DNA from: Heteroruminococcus sp964370005
GTDB lineage: Bacteria > Bacillota > Clostridia > Oscillospirales > Ruminococcaceae
DNA length: 29,367 bases
NCBI GenBank assembly: GCA_964370005.1
Contig: CAYJGR010000019.1
Coordinates: forward strand, 1 to 29,367
Direction: 5' to 3'
The translations under genes were made by a program, and so were the position numbers. This document shows positions 1 through 8,351 of the stretch, in pieces. The first letter of the stretch is position 1; each line of letters starts with the position of its first letter. The notes under the pieces were generated by a model. The model saw only the letters and a list, made by a program, of their open reading frames with translations. It did not search any database and was not told the DNA's origin.

Positions 1-55
<55 letters not shown>

Positions 56-60
56 GGGTA

Positions 61-137
61 TGGCGACCCAGATGGGACTCGAACCCACGACCTCCAGCGT
101 GACAGGCTGGCGTACTAACCGACTGTACTACTGGGCC
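61..137 (-). tRNA. tRNA-Asp (GTC)
   Basis: This is a complete tRNA on the minus strand. The acceptor stem pairs GGCCCAG with CTGGGTC, followed by discriminator G and an encoded CCA (61-63). The anticodon stem-loop is CCAGC-CTGTCAC-GCTGG, with anticodon GTC for Asp. The T-arm contains GGGTTCGAGTCCC. Only 5 bp separate it from tRNA-Phe and 6 bp from tRNA-Val, so one precursor transcript is likely. Confidence 0.97.
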
Positions 138-143
138 AAACCA

Positions 144-219
144 TGGTGGGAACAACAGGGCTCGAACCTGTGACCCCCTGCTTGTAAGGCAGGTGCTCTC
201 CCAGCTGAGCTATGCTCCC
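144..219 (-). tRNA. tRNA-Val (TAC)
   Basis: This is a complete tRNA on the minus strand. The acceptor stem pairs GGGAGCA with TGTTCCC, with discriminator A and an encoded CCA (144-146). The anticodon stem-loop is CCTGC-CTTACAA-GCAGG, with anticodon TAC for Val. The T-arm contains CAGGTTCGAGCCCTG. It is the first gene of the Val-Asp-Phe cluster behind the promoter at 259-288. Confidence 0.97.
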
Positions 220-258
220 ACATAATTTGTCTCACCATTTGCTCGGTGCGACTTAGCT

Positions 259-288
259 ATTATACAACACATCACAACAGCTTGTCAA
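259..288 (-). promoter_or_regulatory. sigma-A promoter of the tRNA cluster
   Basis: On the minus strand there is a perfect -35 box TTGACA (283-288) and a perfect -10 box TATAAT (259-264) with an 18-bp spacer. The -10 box ends about 40 bp before the first base of tRNA-Val. Near-consensus boxes are usual for stable RNA operons. A GC-rich stretch follows the expected start site, as is common in stringently controlled promoters, but that is inference. Confidence 0.85.
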
Positions 289-405
289 CAGTTTTTCAAT
301 AAAAAATTGTCATTTTTTTGGGATTTTACTCCTTACATTTTCATATTGCAAATGGTTACCCTAAAAAACATCATATTACAACCAAAAACTGAGAGGAATA
401 GTCAA

Positions 406-840
406 ATGAATCCCAATACTGCAATGCTTGATGCGATATATCAAAACATCACCATGGCCATGAGCGCACTTGACACCCTGCTCCCCAAAGCCAACGGCAC
501 CGCCATTCACAGCGAGATCAAACGTGAACAGGCGGGATACAGCCACTTGCTGGGCAAGACCATCACCATGATGGAAGGGTACGGCAGTGTACCACAGGAG
601 GTGGGCTTTCTCTCCAAGGCCGGCGCCGAGATGGGCATACAGTTTAGCACCATGCTAAACCACACCCCACAGCACCTCGCAGGGATGCTCATAGATGGCA
701 GTGACATGGGCATAACCGACCTGCGCCGTCTACTCAAGGAATACTGTTACTGTGACCGCCCTGTTGTAAACTTAGGGCAAGAACTGCTAAGCTTTGAGGA
801 ACAAAATATGCTGAGTTTAGGGGCCTTTAGGGGTAATTAA
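406..840 (+). CDS. conserved small helical protein of unknown function, 144 aa
   Basis: I do not recognise a named family. The protein is soluble, mostly helical and Met-rich, with no signal peptide or membrane segment. Regular spacing of hydrophobic residues suggests a helical bundle. A central stretch reads HLAGMLIDGSDMGITDLRRL (about residues 92-111), which resembles a conserved segment I associate with small clostridial hypothetical proteins (from memory, not searched). The ATG at 406 was chosen because a GAGAGGAAT ribosome binding site lies 7-15 bp upstream; an upstream in-frame start at 307 has no such site and would add 33 residues unlike the rest. Its last 24 bp overlap the 3' end of the convergent comEA-like gene. 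Confidence 0.7.
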   Translation: MNPNTAMLDAIYQNITMAMSALDTLLPKANGTAIHSEIKREQAGYSHLLGKTITMMEGYGSVPQEVGFLSKAGAEMGIQFSTMLNHTPQHLAGMLIDGSDMGITDLRRLLKEYCYCDRPVVNLGQELLSFEEQNMLSLGAFRGN

Positions 841-1203
841 CCCCCGTAGCTCCTCCACCGTCTTCTCACCTATACCGCTCACCCTCTGCAAATCCTCCAC
901 CGATGAGAAAGGCAAAAACTCCCGCTCCTCGATTATGCGCCCTGCGATCACCTCACCTATGCCGGGCAGGCTCATCAGCTCCTCTTTGGTGGCGGTGTTT
1001 ACATTTATGGGCTCGGTAGACCCGTCGGGGGCGGAGGTCTCGGACATGGCATCGCTCGCACCCTCTTCGGGTTGTGAAATATACGCCTCGACCGTCATGG
1101 GCTGTGGGTGGTCGGGGCGCTGTATTATGTTTATAACCACCAGCATTATCCCAAGCACCCCTATGCCCAAAAGTATAAATTTTAGCATGGTCGTCTCGCT
1201 CAT
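817..1203 (-). CDS. short ComEA-like helix-hairpin-helix DNA-binding protein, membrane anchored
   Basis: This 128-aa protein has one N-terminal membrane segment (about residues 7-27), a Pro/Ser/Glu-rich linker, then a ComEA-type tandem helix-hairpin-helix domain (about 66-126). The domain includes INVNTATKEELMSLPGIGE and a second hairpin with RVSGIGEKTVEEL. ComEA proteins bind incoming duplex DNA at the outer face of the membrane during natural transformation. The usual N-terminal SLBB domain is missing and no comEB or comEC follows, so a competence role is not certain; any surface DNA binding is possible. The ATG at 1203 has an AAGGGGTGAG ribosome binding site. It is the last gene of the minus-strand run and overlaps the convergent small gene by 24 bp at its 3' end. 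Confidence 0.85.
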   Translation of the reverse strand: MSETTMLKFILLGIGVLGIMLVVINIIQRPDHPQPMTVEAYISQPEEGASDAMSETSAPDGSTEPINVNTATKEELMSLPGIGEVIAGRIIEEREFLPFSSVEDLQRVSGIGEKTVEELRGLITPKGP

Positions 1204-1238
1204 CCGCTCACCCCTTCACACTTCCCAATATGCAGTAC

Positions 1239-1265
1239 GGGGCACAGACGTTTTGTCTGTGCCCC
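1239..1265. other. 11-bp hairpin between transketolase C and comEA-like genes
   Basis: GGGGCACAGAC pairs with GTCTGTGCCCC around a 5-nt GTTTT loop. On the minus strand it follows the transketolase C gene but no T-run comes after it, so it is more likely an RNA processing or stability element, or a weak terminator, than a full intrinsic terminator. The same gap also holds a small TGCCC/GGGCA palindrome near 1273-1285. Confidence 0.6.
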
Positions 1266-1296
1266 ACCTTTTGCCCTATGGGCACAATTTTGTCTT

Positions 1297-2247
1297 TTAT
1301 TTCTTCTTTGCTATAACCTGCTTGGCCTTTTCTACGATATTCTCGGCGCACAGACCAAACTCTTTTAGCAGTTGTTCGGCAGGCCCCGAACGGCCAAATT
1401 CATCCTCAACACCCACTCTGAGCATGTGTGCAGGGCAGTTCTCGGCCAACACCTCGGCCACGGCAGAACCCAGTCCACCTATAACCGAATGTTCCTCGGC
1501 CGTGACCACTGCGCCTGTCTTGGCGGCATTCTTGATGATAATATCTTTGTCCAAAGGCTTTATGGTGTGGATGTTCACAAGCCCTGCGCTGATGCCCTCG
1601 GCTCCCAGCATCTCGACAGCCTTGACGGCCTCGCTTGTCATCAGGCCGGTCGAAATGATGGTGACATCATTGCCCTCGGCCATCTGCACACCCTTGCCGA
1701 TCTCAAATTTATATGTGGCGGGGTCGTTGCAGGTCGGCACAGCCATTCTGCCAAGGCGAATATACACAGGCCCCTCGTACTCCACAGCAGCCATAACGGC
1801 GGCCTTTGCCTCAATGTCGTCAGCGGGGTTTATAACCACCATGCCGGGGATGCCTCTCATGAGGGCTATATCCTCGTTGCACTGATGGGTTGCACCATCC
1901 TCACCCACCGAGATGCCGGCGTGTGTGGCACAAATCTTGACGTTATTATGGGGATAACCCACCATGTTGCGCACAGCATCGTAAGCACGACCCGCCGCAA
2001 ACATCGCAAAGGAACTGGTAAAGGGAATATATCCGCAAGTGGACAGGCCGGCGGCTATGCCGATCATATCATTCTCGGCAATACCGGCATTAAAAAATCT
2101 CTCGGGGCAGGCCTTCTTAAATCTTCCTGTTTGGGTGGCGGCGGCCAAATCGGCATCGAGTACCACCACTTTGGGGTTGCTACTTGCAAGCTCCACAAGG
2201 GCATCACCGTAGCTCTGTCGTGTCGCCTTCTTTACAACTTCAGCCAT
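1297..2247 (-). CDS. transketolase, C-terminal subunit (split enzyme)
   Basis: This 316-aa protein is the pyrimidine-binding plus C-terminal half of a thiamine-diphosphate transketolase. It begins with TRQSYGDALVELASSNPKVV, continues through FNAGIAENDMIGIAAGLS and THAGISVGEDGATHQ, and ends with the C-terminal domain that includes AEEHSVIGGLGSAVAE. Together with the upstream gene it should transfer C2 ketol units in the non-oxidative pentose phosphate pathway. The gene starts only 2 bp after the stop of the N-terminal subunit, so the two are co-transcribed and probably translationally coupled. Two-gene transketolases of this size are common in Clostridia. A role in 1-deoxyxylulose-phosphate synthesis is unlikely, because DXS is a single longer chain. 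Confidence 0.95.
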   Translation of the reverse strand: MAEVVKKATRQSYGDALVELASSNPKVVVLDADLAAATQTGRFKKACPERFFNAGIAENDMIGIAAGLSTCGYIPFTSSFAMFAAGRAYDAVRNMVGYPHNNVKICATHAGISVGEDGATHQCNEDIALMRGIPGMVVINPADDIEAKAAVMAAVEYEGPVYIRLGRMAVPTCNDPATYKFEIGKGVQMAEGNDVTIISTGLMTSEAVKAVEMLGAEGISAGLVNIHTIKPLDKDIIIKNAAKTGAVVTAEEHSVIGGLGSAVAEVLAENCPAHMLRVGVEDEFGRSGPAEQLLKEFGLCAENIVEKAKQVIAKKK

Positions 2248-2249
2248 GA

Positions 2250-3092
2250 TTACACCTCCAAAGACGCAATAACAGCGCCCAACTCTTTCTTTGCAGTCTC
2301 ATATTCCTCATCACTCGGGGACTTGCCATGCCAGTTTACATTGTTCTCCATAAACGACACACCCTTGCCCTTGACCGTCTTGGCCACGATGGCGGTGGGC
2401 ATTCCCTTTGTGGCACGTGCCTTGTCCAGTGCATCGGCGATCTGGTCAAAGTCGTGGCCATCGATATTTATTACGTTAAAGCCAAAGGCCTCAAATTTCT
2501 TGTCGATGGGATAGGGGGAGCAAACTTCATCCACTGCGCCGTCGATTTGCAGGTTGTTGTTATCTATAAACACGCACAGGTTATCCAGCTTTCTAAAACC
2601 TGCAAACATGGCGGCTTCCCAGATTTGCCCTTCCTGAATTTCGCCGTCACCGCAAATTACATATGTGCGATAATCTTTGTTATCGAGCTTTGCGGCCAAA
2701 GCGATACCACAAGCGGCCGACAAACCCTGACCGAGCGAGCCGGCCGAGAAGTCAACCCCGGGGATTTTTTTCATATCGGGATGCCCTCGCAGGATATGAC
2801 CCGACTGCCTAAAGTTTTTAAGCTCATCTCTCGAAAAATAGCCCTTGTGTGCCAGCGCCGCATAGTAGCTGGGGCAACAATGACCCTTAGACAATATAAA
2901 ACGGTCACGATTGTCATCCTTTAGGTTTTTGGGATCGACATTCATCTCCTTAAAGTAGAGATATGTCACCATATCTGCTGCCGACAGCGCACCGCCCGGA
3001 TGACCCGAACTTGCCGCATGTACAGCACCCACCGCATCCAACCTAATTTCTGCGGCCAGACGGGCAAGCTGATTTTTGTCTGCCTTGTTCAT
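2250..3092 (-). CDS. transketolase, N-terminal subunit (thiamine diphosphate binding)
   Basis: This 280-aa protein is the N-terminal half of transketolase. It contains ASSGHPGGALSAADM (about residues 27-41), RDRFILSKGH, and the thiamine-diphosphate/Mg binding motif GDGEIQEGQ running to DNNN (about 148-180). The ATG at 3092 was chosen because GGGAGGT lies 10-11 bp upstream; an in-frame codon at 3131 would add 13 residues with no better site. It sits directly before the C-terminal subunit with a 2-bp gap. A 214-bp gap with repeats separates it from the methyltransferase gene upstream, so the pair may have its own promoter there, but I could not identify one with confidence. Confidence 0.95.
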   Translation of the reverse strand: MNKADKNQLARLAAEIRLDAVGAVHAASSGHPGGALSAADMVTYLYFKEMNVDPKNLKDDNRDRFILSKGHCCPSYYAALAHKGYFSRDELKNFRQSGHILRGHPDMKKIPGVDFSAGSLGQGLSAACGIALAAKLDNKDYRTYVICGDGEIQEGQIWEAAMFAGFRKLDNLCVFIDNNNLQIDGAVDEVCSPYPIDKKFEAFGFNVINIDGHDFDQIADALDKARATKGMPTAIVAKTVKGKGVSFMENNVNWHGKSPSDEEYETAKKELGAVIASLEV

Positions 3093-3178
3093 ACTGCATT
3101 TTACCTCCCGAGAATTTTTATATAGCATCATATATCAAATCCGCATGTGCGAACTGTGATAACAAACTAAGAGACCTT

Positions 3179-3227
3179 GGGGACGCCGTCCCCAAACCCC
3201 TGCAAACTTTTTTAAGGAAAAAGTTTG
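3179..3227. repeat. intergenic double-hairpin repeat-like element
   Basis: Two adjacent palindromes occur: GGGGAC (3179-3184) with GTCCCC (3188-3193), then CAAACTTTTT (3203-3212) with AAAAAGTTTG (3218-3227). Between them is AAACCCCTG. A layout of 'ggggacg-cgtcccc-aaacccctgcaaacttttt' resembles dispersed intergenic elements I recall from Ruminococcaceae genomes, but only one copy is in this window so repetition cannot be shown here. It lies in the 214-bp gap between the methyltransferase and transketolase genes and could also end transcription from either side. Confidence 0.5.
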
Positions 3228-3277
3228 ACAAAAACCTTTTCCCCCTTAGCATCTGCCACAACCCACACACCTACCTC

Positions 3278-3304
3278 GGCGGGGTGAGGCTTTCACACCC
3301 CGCC
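3278..3304 (-). terminator. GC-rich hairpin after the methyltransferase gene
   Basis: GGCGGGGTG pairs with CACCCCGCC (9 perfect bp) around a 9-nt loop, 2 bp past the methyltransferase stop codon on the minus strand. No T-run follows, so termination efficiency is uncertain; it may protect the 3' end instead. Confidence 0.45.
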
Positions 3305-3306
3305 CT

Positions 3307-4032
3307 TTACAGTGATTTGCCCAAAACAAGATGCCTAAAATATGCCACCCTCATAATATCGGGTTTTTTAAGCAGTTCCCACTCGGTTTTTAGCATATCC
3401 TGTAACCAGTTTTTCTTGTTTTTTATGTCCTCGCCGTGCAAACTCCCGAGGGCACGCAGGCCAAGTTCGTTTTTAATCTCAAGCCCACCACCTGCCCATG
3501 TTAGCAAGTTTTCATTTTCATAATACTTGATATCCCCAAAGGCGCTCGAATAGGAATATTCGCCATCCATAAGTTTGTGCGCCTCATCAAGGTCGTAATC
3601 TTGCACTACGGCCTGAATGATGCGCCCCACCCTGTTGTGCCGTACAACTGACATTATACCATCTTTTTTGAGTACACGCATCAATTCTTTTAAAATTGGC
3701 ACAGGATTCTCCACAAATTCAAACACCAAGTGGCACACCACCATGTCAAATGTTTGGTCGGGTATGTTTTTTAGAGCTGTTATATCGCCCTGTAACTGTT
3801 CAAAGTTATGTTTGTTTTTACATGCGGCTATCATCTCGGGATACATTTCGACCGCCGTGACGGTGTTGTGCTCGGCTAAAAAATCGGCTGTGAAGCCAAA
3901 CCCACTGCCAAAATCGAGTATTTTCTTGCCGCTTATATCTTCAAGTTGCCGCCAAAGGGTTTTATAATACAGTTCACCCAGCGGTGACACCGTGTAGTCG
4001 TGGTATAGTTTCATGTCGTTTGTCATAATCAC
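3307..4032 (-). CDS. class I SAM-dependent methyltransferase, substrate unknown
   Basis: This 241-aa protein has a Rossmann-type SAM-binding core: motif I KILDFGSGFGFTADFL (about residues 37-52), an acidic residue ending strand 2 in VTAVEMYPEM (about 58-67), GDITAL (about 82-87), and FDMVVCHLVFEFVENP for motif IV. This is the UbiE/methyltransf_11 type, acting on small molecules, but no substrate can be named. The best start is a GTG at 4032, six bases after GGGAG; an ATG two codons later is the alternative. It follows the pseudouridine synthase gene by 33 bp and may be its last co-transcribed partner before the hairpins at 3179-3304. Confidence 0.85.
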   Translation of the reverse strand: MIMTNDMKLYHDYTVSPLGELYYKTLWRQLEDISGKKILDFGSGFGFTADFLAEHNTVTAVEMYPEMIAACKNKHNFEQLQGDITALKNIPDQTFDMVVCHLVFEFVENPVPILKELMRVLKKDGIMSVVRHNRVGRIIQAVVQDYDLDEAHKLMDGEYSYSSAFGDIKYYENENLLTWAGGGLEIKNELGLRALGSLHGEDIKNKKNWLQDMLKTEWELLKKPDIMRVAYFRHLVLGKSL

Positions 4033-4065
4033 TTATCGCTCCCATGCCGTGGTTGTGTGTCATTT

Positions 4066-4983
4066 TTACACCCCATCCAGCCCTCTTATAAACGCCGTGA
4101 AGTAGTCGGGTAGGGGGCTGTCAAACTCCATATGCTGTCCCGTTTTAGGGTGGATAAATCCTATCTGCTTTGCGTGCAGACACTGGCCTTTTGTGCGGGT
4201 TATCACCTTGGAGGGGCCGTAGACCTCATCCCCCACCACCGGATGACCGATGTGTGCCATATGCACCCTTATCTGATGGGTGCGACCTGTGGTCAGTTCA
4301 AGGCCGAGATGGGTAAATCCTTTGTAGCGCTCTATTACCTTATACAGCGTCTTGGCGGGGCGTGCGCCACTGCCGTTCACTGCCATGCGCTTGCGGTGGA
4401 CGGGATGCCGCCCAATATCGGCCTGCACCTCCCCGCTATCCTGCGAAAATCCAAAATAGACCATGGCCTCATATCGTCTTTTAAAACTGTGTTCACTTAT
4501 TTGCTGTGCCAAATGCAGGTGCGCCTCGTCCCCCTTTGCCACCATCAACAGTCCACTGGTATCCTTGTCGATGCGGTGAACAATTCCGGGGCGTATCACA
4601 CCGTTTATGCTCGACAAACTATCCCTGCAATGGTGCATCAGGGCGTTTACAAGTGTGCCACTGTAATGACCGGGGGCGGGATGTACCACCATTCCTTTGG
4701 GCTTATTGACCACCAGTAGGCTGTCGTCTTCATACACTATATCAATGGGGATATTCTCGGGCTGTATCGACATGTTTTGTGGGGCGGGAATGGAAATGGT
4801 GATGCACTCATCCCCACGCAGTTTGTAGCTCTTGCCCAAAACTTTTTCGCCACATAGCACTAAACCCTGTTCGCAGAGTTTTTGCACCATACTGCGCCCC
4901 AACTCCTCCACACTTTCGGACAAAAATCGGTCTATGCGCTGTCCTGCATGTTCACGCTCGGTCTGTATCGTCATCTGCTCCAT
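4066..4983 (-). CDS. RluA/RluD-family 23S rRNA pseudouridine synthase
   Basis: This 305-aa protein has an N-terminal S4 RNA-binding domain (about residues 14-65) and a RluA-type synthase domain. Signature HRIDKDTSGLL (about 136-146) contains the catalytic Asp139, and ELTTGRTHQIRVHMAHIGHP follows later. The length fits RluD/YlyB. RluD isomerises uridines in helix 69 of 23S rRNA; the exact target here is inferred from family and context. It occupies the place of Bacillus ylyB, directly after lspA with a 12-bp gap that holds an AAAGGAG ribosome binding site. Confidence 0.95.
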   Translation of the reverse strand: MEQMTIQTEREHAGQRIDRFLSESVEELGRSMVQKLCEQGLVLCGEKVLGKSYKLRGDECITISIPAPQNMSIQPENIPIDIVYEDDSLLVVNKPKGMVVHPAPGHYSGTLVNALMHHCRDSLSSINGVIRPGIVHRIDKDTSGLLMVAKGDEAHLHLAQQISEHSFKRRYEAMVYFGFSQDSGEVQADIGRHPVHRKRMAVNGSGARPAKTLYKVIERYKGFTHLGLELTTGRTHQIRVHMAHIGHPVVGDEVYGPSKVITRTKGQCLHAKQIGFIHPKTGQHMEFDSPLPDYFTAFIRGLDGV

Positions 4984-4995
4984 GCCACAGCTCCT

Positions 4996-5496
4996 TTACT
5001 CAGGGCTTTCCTCGGGGAGGGGTTCTTCTTGCGTTTTTTTGGCGATAAATCTTTCTTCAAACAGCACATAGATAAGTATAAGCCCCGTGCCGATCACAAC
5101 ACAGCAGTCAGCCAGATTAAATATGGGGAAATCTATCAGCTCAAAGTAGATGTAATCGACCACATAGCCATTTAAAACCCTGTCTATAAGGTTGCCGATG
5201 CCCCCCGCCACCACAAGGGCGAGGCTCCACATCATGAATTTCGACTTCACCCGCCCTGTGAACATCCAAAACAACATGCCCAGTATCACTATACCTGTCA
5301 CCGTGACGAGGAAGATCTGCATGTTTTGCATGATGCCAAAGGCGGCACCGTAATTTTCATGGTAGGTAAGGGACAGCACCCCCGAAATAAGGGTGATGCT
5401 CCCATGTGTCAGGGTCGCTACGGCCCACTGTTTTATGAGCTGGTCGCACAGCACAAGCAGTGCCGCTACCGCTGTGGCAATAATAGATAGGGACAT
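4996..5496 (-). CDS. lspA: lipoprotein signal peptidase (signal peptidase II)
   Basis: This 166-aa aspartyl protease of the cytoplasmic membrane removes signal peptides from lipid-modified prolipoproteins. Four membrane segments can be seen. Family motifs are in order: CDQLIKQW (about residues 17-24), ENYGAAFG (about 47-54), GGIGNLIDRV with catalytic Asp105, and FNLADCCV with catalytic Asp130. The C-terminal tail is acidic (KTQEEPLPEESPE). The position between ileS and the RluD-type gene matches the ileS-lspA-rluD order of Firmicutes. An ACGGAG ribosome binding site precedes the ATG at 5496. Confidence 0.97.
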   Translation of the reverse strand: MSLSIIATAVAALLVLCDQLIKQWAVATLTHGSITLISGVLSLTYHENYGAAFGIMQNMQIFLVTVTGIVILGMLFWMFTGRVKSKFMMWSLALVVAGGIGNLIDRVLNGYVVDYIYFELIDFPIFNLADCCVVIGTGLILIYVLFEERFIAKKTQEEPLPEESPE

Positions 5497-5518
5497 GGCT
5501 GTTTCTCCGTTTCAGCAC

Positions 5519-5541
5519 TGCCGCCCCACACAGGGGCGGCA
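5519..5541. other. 9-bp hairpin between ileS and lspA
   Basis: TGCCGCCCC pairs with GGGGCGGCA around a 5-nt loop. In minus-strand RNA it lies after the ileS stop and just before lspA. There is no T-run after it, so it is probably a stability or processing element that lets part of the transcript continue into lspA. Confidence 0.55.
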
Positions 5542-5561
5542 GGCATGGGATATTTGTAGAC

Positions 5562-8351
5562 TTAGCCCACAACCTGTGCACAACGCTCGCACAGCTCGGG
5601 GTGTTTCTCGTGGCTACCCACATAGGGGCTATATTTCCAACAACGCACACACTTTTCACCATCGGCAGGCAGAATGCTCACCGACAACCCTTCGACACTC
5701 TCGTCGACAAACTCACCGGCGGTGTCACCTGCAATTTCGACCTGTGACACGATGAATAGGTCGGCCAGCTCCTCCTTCACAGATGACATGAAGTCATACA
5801 GCTCACCCTCGGCGTGCAGTACCACCTTGGCCTCGAGAGGTTTGCCTATGCGCTTTTCGGCACGGGCATTTTCCAGTGCCTTGTTGGCAGCATCACGCAG
5901 AATCAATATTCGATCCCAATGGGCAATAAACTCCTCGCTCACGGTGTTTTTCTCGGGTGTGGGTAGCTGATTATACATCACACACTCACCGTCATAACCC
6001 TTGTCGGCGGGAATGAATTTCCATATTTCATCTGCTGTAAAGGCCAGTATGGGGGCAAGCAGTAGGGTCAACTTGCGCAGTATGCGGTAAATTACCGTCT
6101 GTGCCGCACGACGGCTGAGCGACTGTGCCCCATCGGCATAGAGCCTATCCTTTAGCACATCGAGATAGAAGTTGGACATATCCACCGTGCAGAAATTATG
6201 CATAGCGTGATAGATGATATGAAAATCAAAGGTTTCGTAGCCCTCGACAGCCTTGGCCACAAGGTCGTTTAGGCGATAAAGTGCCCATTTGTCCAATTCG
6301 AGCAAATCCTTGTCGGCCACACAGTCGGTCTCGGGGTTAAAGTCTCCTAAATTGCCCAGTATATAGCGGGCGGTGTTGCGTATTTTTCGGTAACCCTCCG
6401 ATAGCTGTTTTAGAATTTCTTTTGAGATGCGGATGTCGGCGTGGTAATCCGACGAGCAGACCCACAGGCGCAGGATATCGGCGCCATACTGCTCGATGAT
6501 CTCCTCGGCCAGTATGCCGTTGCCGAGGGATTTGCTCATCTTGCGACCCTCGCCGTCCACCACCCAACCATGGGTGCAAACCGCCTTGTAGGGGGCCTCG
6601 CCACGCCATGCCACCGAGGTGAGCAGGGAGGATTGGAACCATCCTCTGTACTGGTCGCCACCCTCAAGGTAGAGGTCGGCCGGCCAATGCAGGTCGTCAC
6701 GCTCGAGCAGTACCGCGGCGTGGGAACAACCCGAATCGAACCACACATCCATTATATCATCTTCTTTGGTGAAACTACCACAACCGCATTTGGGGCACTT
6801 TGTGCCTGCGGGCAATATCTCACTCGCCTCTTTGGTGTACCAAGCATCGGAGCCCTCCTTGCGGAATAGCTCGGACACCGCCTTTATGCTGTCGTCGGTG
6901 ACGAGAGTTTCGCCACAGTCCCCACAGAAGAATATGGGTATAGGCACACCCCATGTGCGCTGACGGGAAATACACCAGTCACTGCGGTCACGCACCATGC
7001 CGGCAATTCTGTCCTCGCCCCAGCCGGGAATCCACTCCACACCCGATATAGCCTTTAGGGTCTCGGGTTTAAAATCCTCAACCGAGCAGAACCATTGCTG
7101 TGTGGCACGGTAGAGCACGGGTTGTTTACAACGCCAACAATGGGGGTATTGGTGGATGATCTGTTCGGAGGCAAACAGATGGCCTGTCTCGCTTAGGTGC
7201 TCAAGTATCTTTTTGTTGGCATCATCGGTCGAAAGCCCCTCAAATTGTCCGGCCTCGGCGGTCATGTTGCCCTTGTCATCGACAGGCACCACTATGCCGA
7301 TTTCAGGATAGTGCTGTACGCACACCTCATAGTCCTCGACGCCGTGGCCGGGGGCAGTATGGACACAACCTGTACCGCTTTCGAGTGTTACATGGTCGCC
7401 CACTATGAGCATGCCCTCACGTGGTAGGAAGGGGTGGGTATAGGTCATACGCTCAAGCTCACCGCCACGCAGCGTGCCAAGTGTCTTGTAATCGGATATA
7501 TCGGCGGTCTTCATAGCCGATTCCACCAAATCAGTAGCAAGCAGATAATACTCCCCACCGGCCGATATCAGCGAATATTCAAAATCAGCACCCAAACATA
7601 TGGCCATGTTGCCGGGCAATGTCCAGGTGGTGGTGGTCCAGATTATGACCGAGGTTTTGGACAGGTCGGCTCCCATTGCGGTGAGCTTACCCTTATCGTC
7701 CTTTAGGGGGAACTTGACATATATAGAGGTGCAGGGGTCTTCGGCGTACTCAATTTCGGCCTCGGCCAGAGCAGTGACACAGTCCGAGCACCAATACACC
7801 GGCTTTAGACCCTTATACATATATCCCTTTTTGGCCATCTCACCAAACACCTCTATCTGGCGCGCCTCAAACTCGGGGCGCAGGGTGAGATATGGGTTGT
7901 CAAAATCGCCCAACACACCGAGGCGTTTGAACTGATTTTTCTGATTTTCCATGTAATGCAGGGCAAAGTCACGGCAATGGCGACGGATTTCCACCTTTGA
8001 GGGCAGGTTTTCAACGCCGAGCTTTTTCATAGCCTTGAGCTCGATGGGCAGGCCATGGGTATCCCATCCCGGCACATATGGCGACTTGTAACCCATCATA
8101 TTTTTTGAGCGAACAATCACGTCTTTGAGCACCTTGTTGAGTGCTGTGCCCAGGTGTATATCACCGTTGGCGTAGGGGGGGCCATCGTGCAAAACATACA
8201 CCGGCTTGCCCTCATTTTTGGCTATCATCTTGTCATAAATGCGCTCCTGCTCCCACTTATTTAGGGTTTCAGGCTCCCTTTTGGGCAGTGCCGCCCTCAT
8301 GTCAAAATTTGTTTTTGGCAGTTGCATTGTGCTGTTATAATCCTGGGACAT
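5562..8351 (-). CDS. ileS: isoleucyl-tRNA synthetase
   Basis: This 929-aa class I synthetase charges tRNA-Ile. The HIGH-type motif is HLGT (residues 66-69, in PPYANGDIHLGTALNK) and KMSKS is at 604-608. The CP1 editing domain shows TTTWTLPGN (about 240-248) and GTGCVHTAPGHGVEDY (about 326-341), used to hydrolyse Val-tRNA-Ile. A C-terminal zinc finger has Cys901, Cys904, Cys921 and Cys924, typical of the bacterial type. AAGGAG lies 12 bp before the ATG at 8351, slightly far; an internal Met at residue 9 is possible. Only 48 bp separate it from divIVA, so there is no room for the T-box leader that controls many Firmicute ileS genes. Confidence 0.98.
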   Translation of the reverse strand: MSQDYNSTMQLPKTNFDMRAALPKREPETLNKWEQERIYDKMIAKNEGKPVYVLHDGPPYANGDIHLGTALNKVLKDVIVRSKNMMGYKSPYVPGWDTHGLPIELKAMKKLGVENLPSKVEIRRHCRDFALHYMENQKNQFKRLGVLGDFDNPYLTLRPEFEARQIEVFGEMAKKGYMYKGLKPVYWCSDCVTALAEAEIEYAEDPCTSIYVKFPLKDDKGKLTAMGADLSKTSVIIWTTTTWTLPGNMAICLGADFEYSLISAGGEYYLLATDLVESAMKTADISDYKTLGTLRGGELERMTYTHPFLPREGMLIVGDHVTLESGTGCVHTAPGHGVEDYEVCVQHYPEIGIVVPVDDKGNMTAEAGQFEGLSTDDANKKILEHLSETGHLFASEQIIHQYPHCWRCKQPVLYRATQQWFCSVEDFKPETLKAISGVEWIPGWGEDRIAGMVRDRSDWCISRQRTWGVPIPIFFCGDCGETLVTDDSIKAVSELFRKEGSDAWYTKEASEILPAGTKCPKCGCGSFTKEDDIMDVWFDSGCSHAAVLLERDDLHWPADLYLEGGDQYRGWFQSSLLTSVAWRGEAPYKAVCTHGWVVDGEGRKMSKSLGNGILAEEIIEQYGADILRLWVCSSDYHADIRISKEILKQLSEGYRKIRNTARYILGNLGDFNPETDCVADKDLLELDKWALYRLNDLVAKAVEGYETFDFHIIYHAMHNFCTVDMSNFYLDVLKDRLYADGAQSLSRRAAQTVIYRILRKLTLLLAPILAFTADEIWKFIPADKGYDGECVMYNQLPTPEKNTVSEEFIAHWDRILILRDAANKALENARAEKRIGKPLEAKVVLHAEGELYDFMSSVKEELADLFIVSQVEIAGDTAGEFVDESVEGLSVSILPADGEKCVRCWKYSPYVGSHEKHPELCERCAQVVG

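Noticed and set aside
307..405. Upstream in-frame start for the 144-aa gene
   Set aside because: The added part has no ribosome binding site and a different, hydrophobic composition; the ATG at 406 has GAGAGGAAT at good spacing.
1372..2514. Long plus-strand reading frame (380 codons) opposite the transketolase genes
   Set aside because: It is antisense to two well-supported enzyme genes, has no ribosome binding site, and its product has no recognisable motifs; it is a codon-bias shadow.
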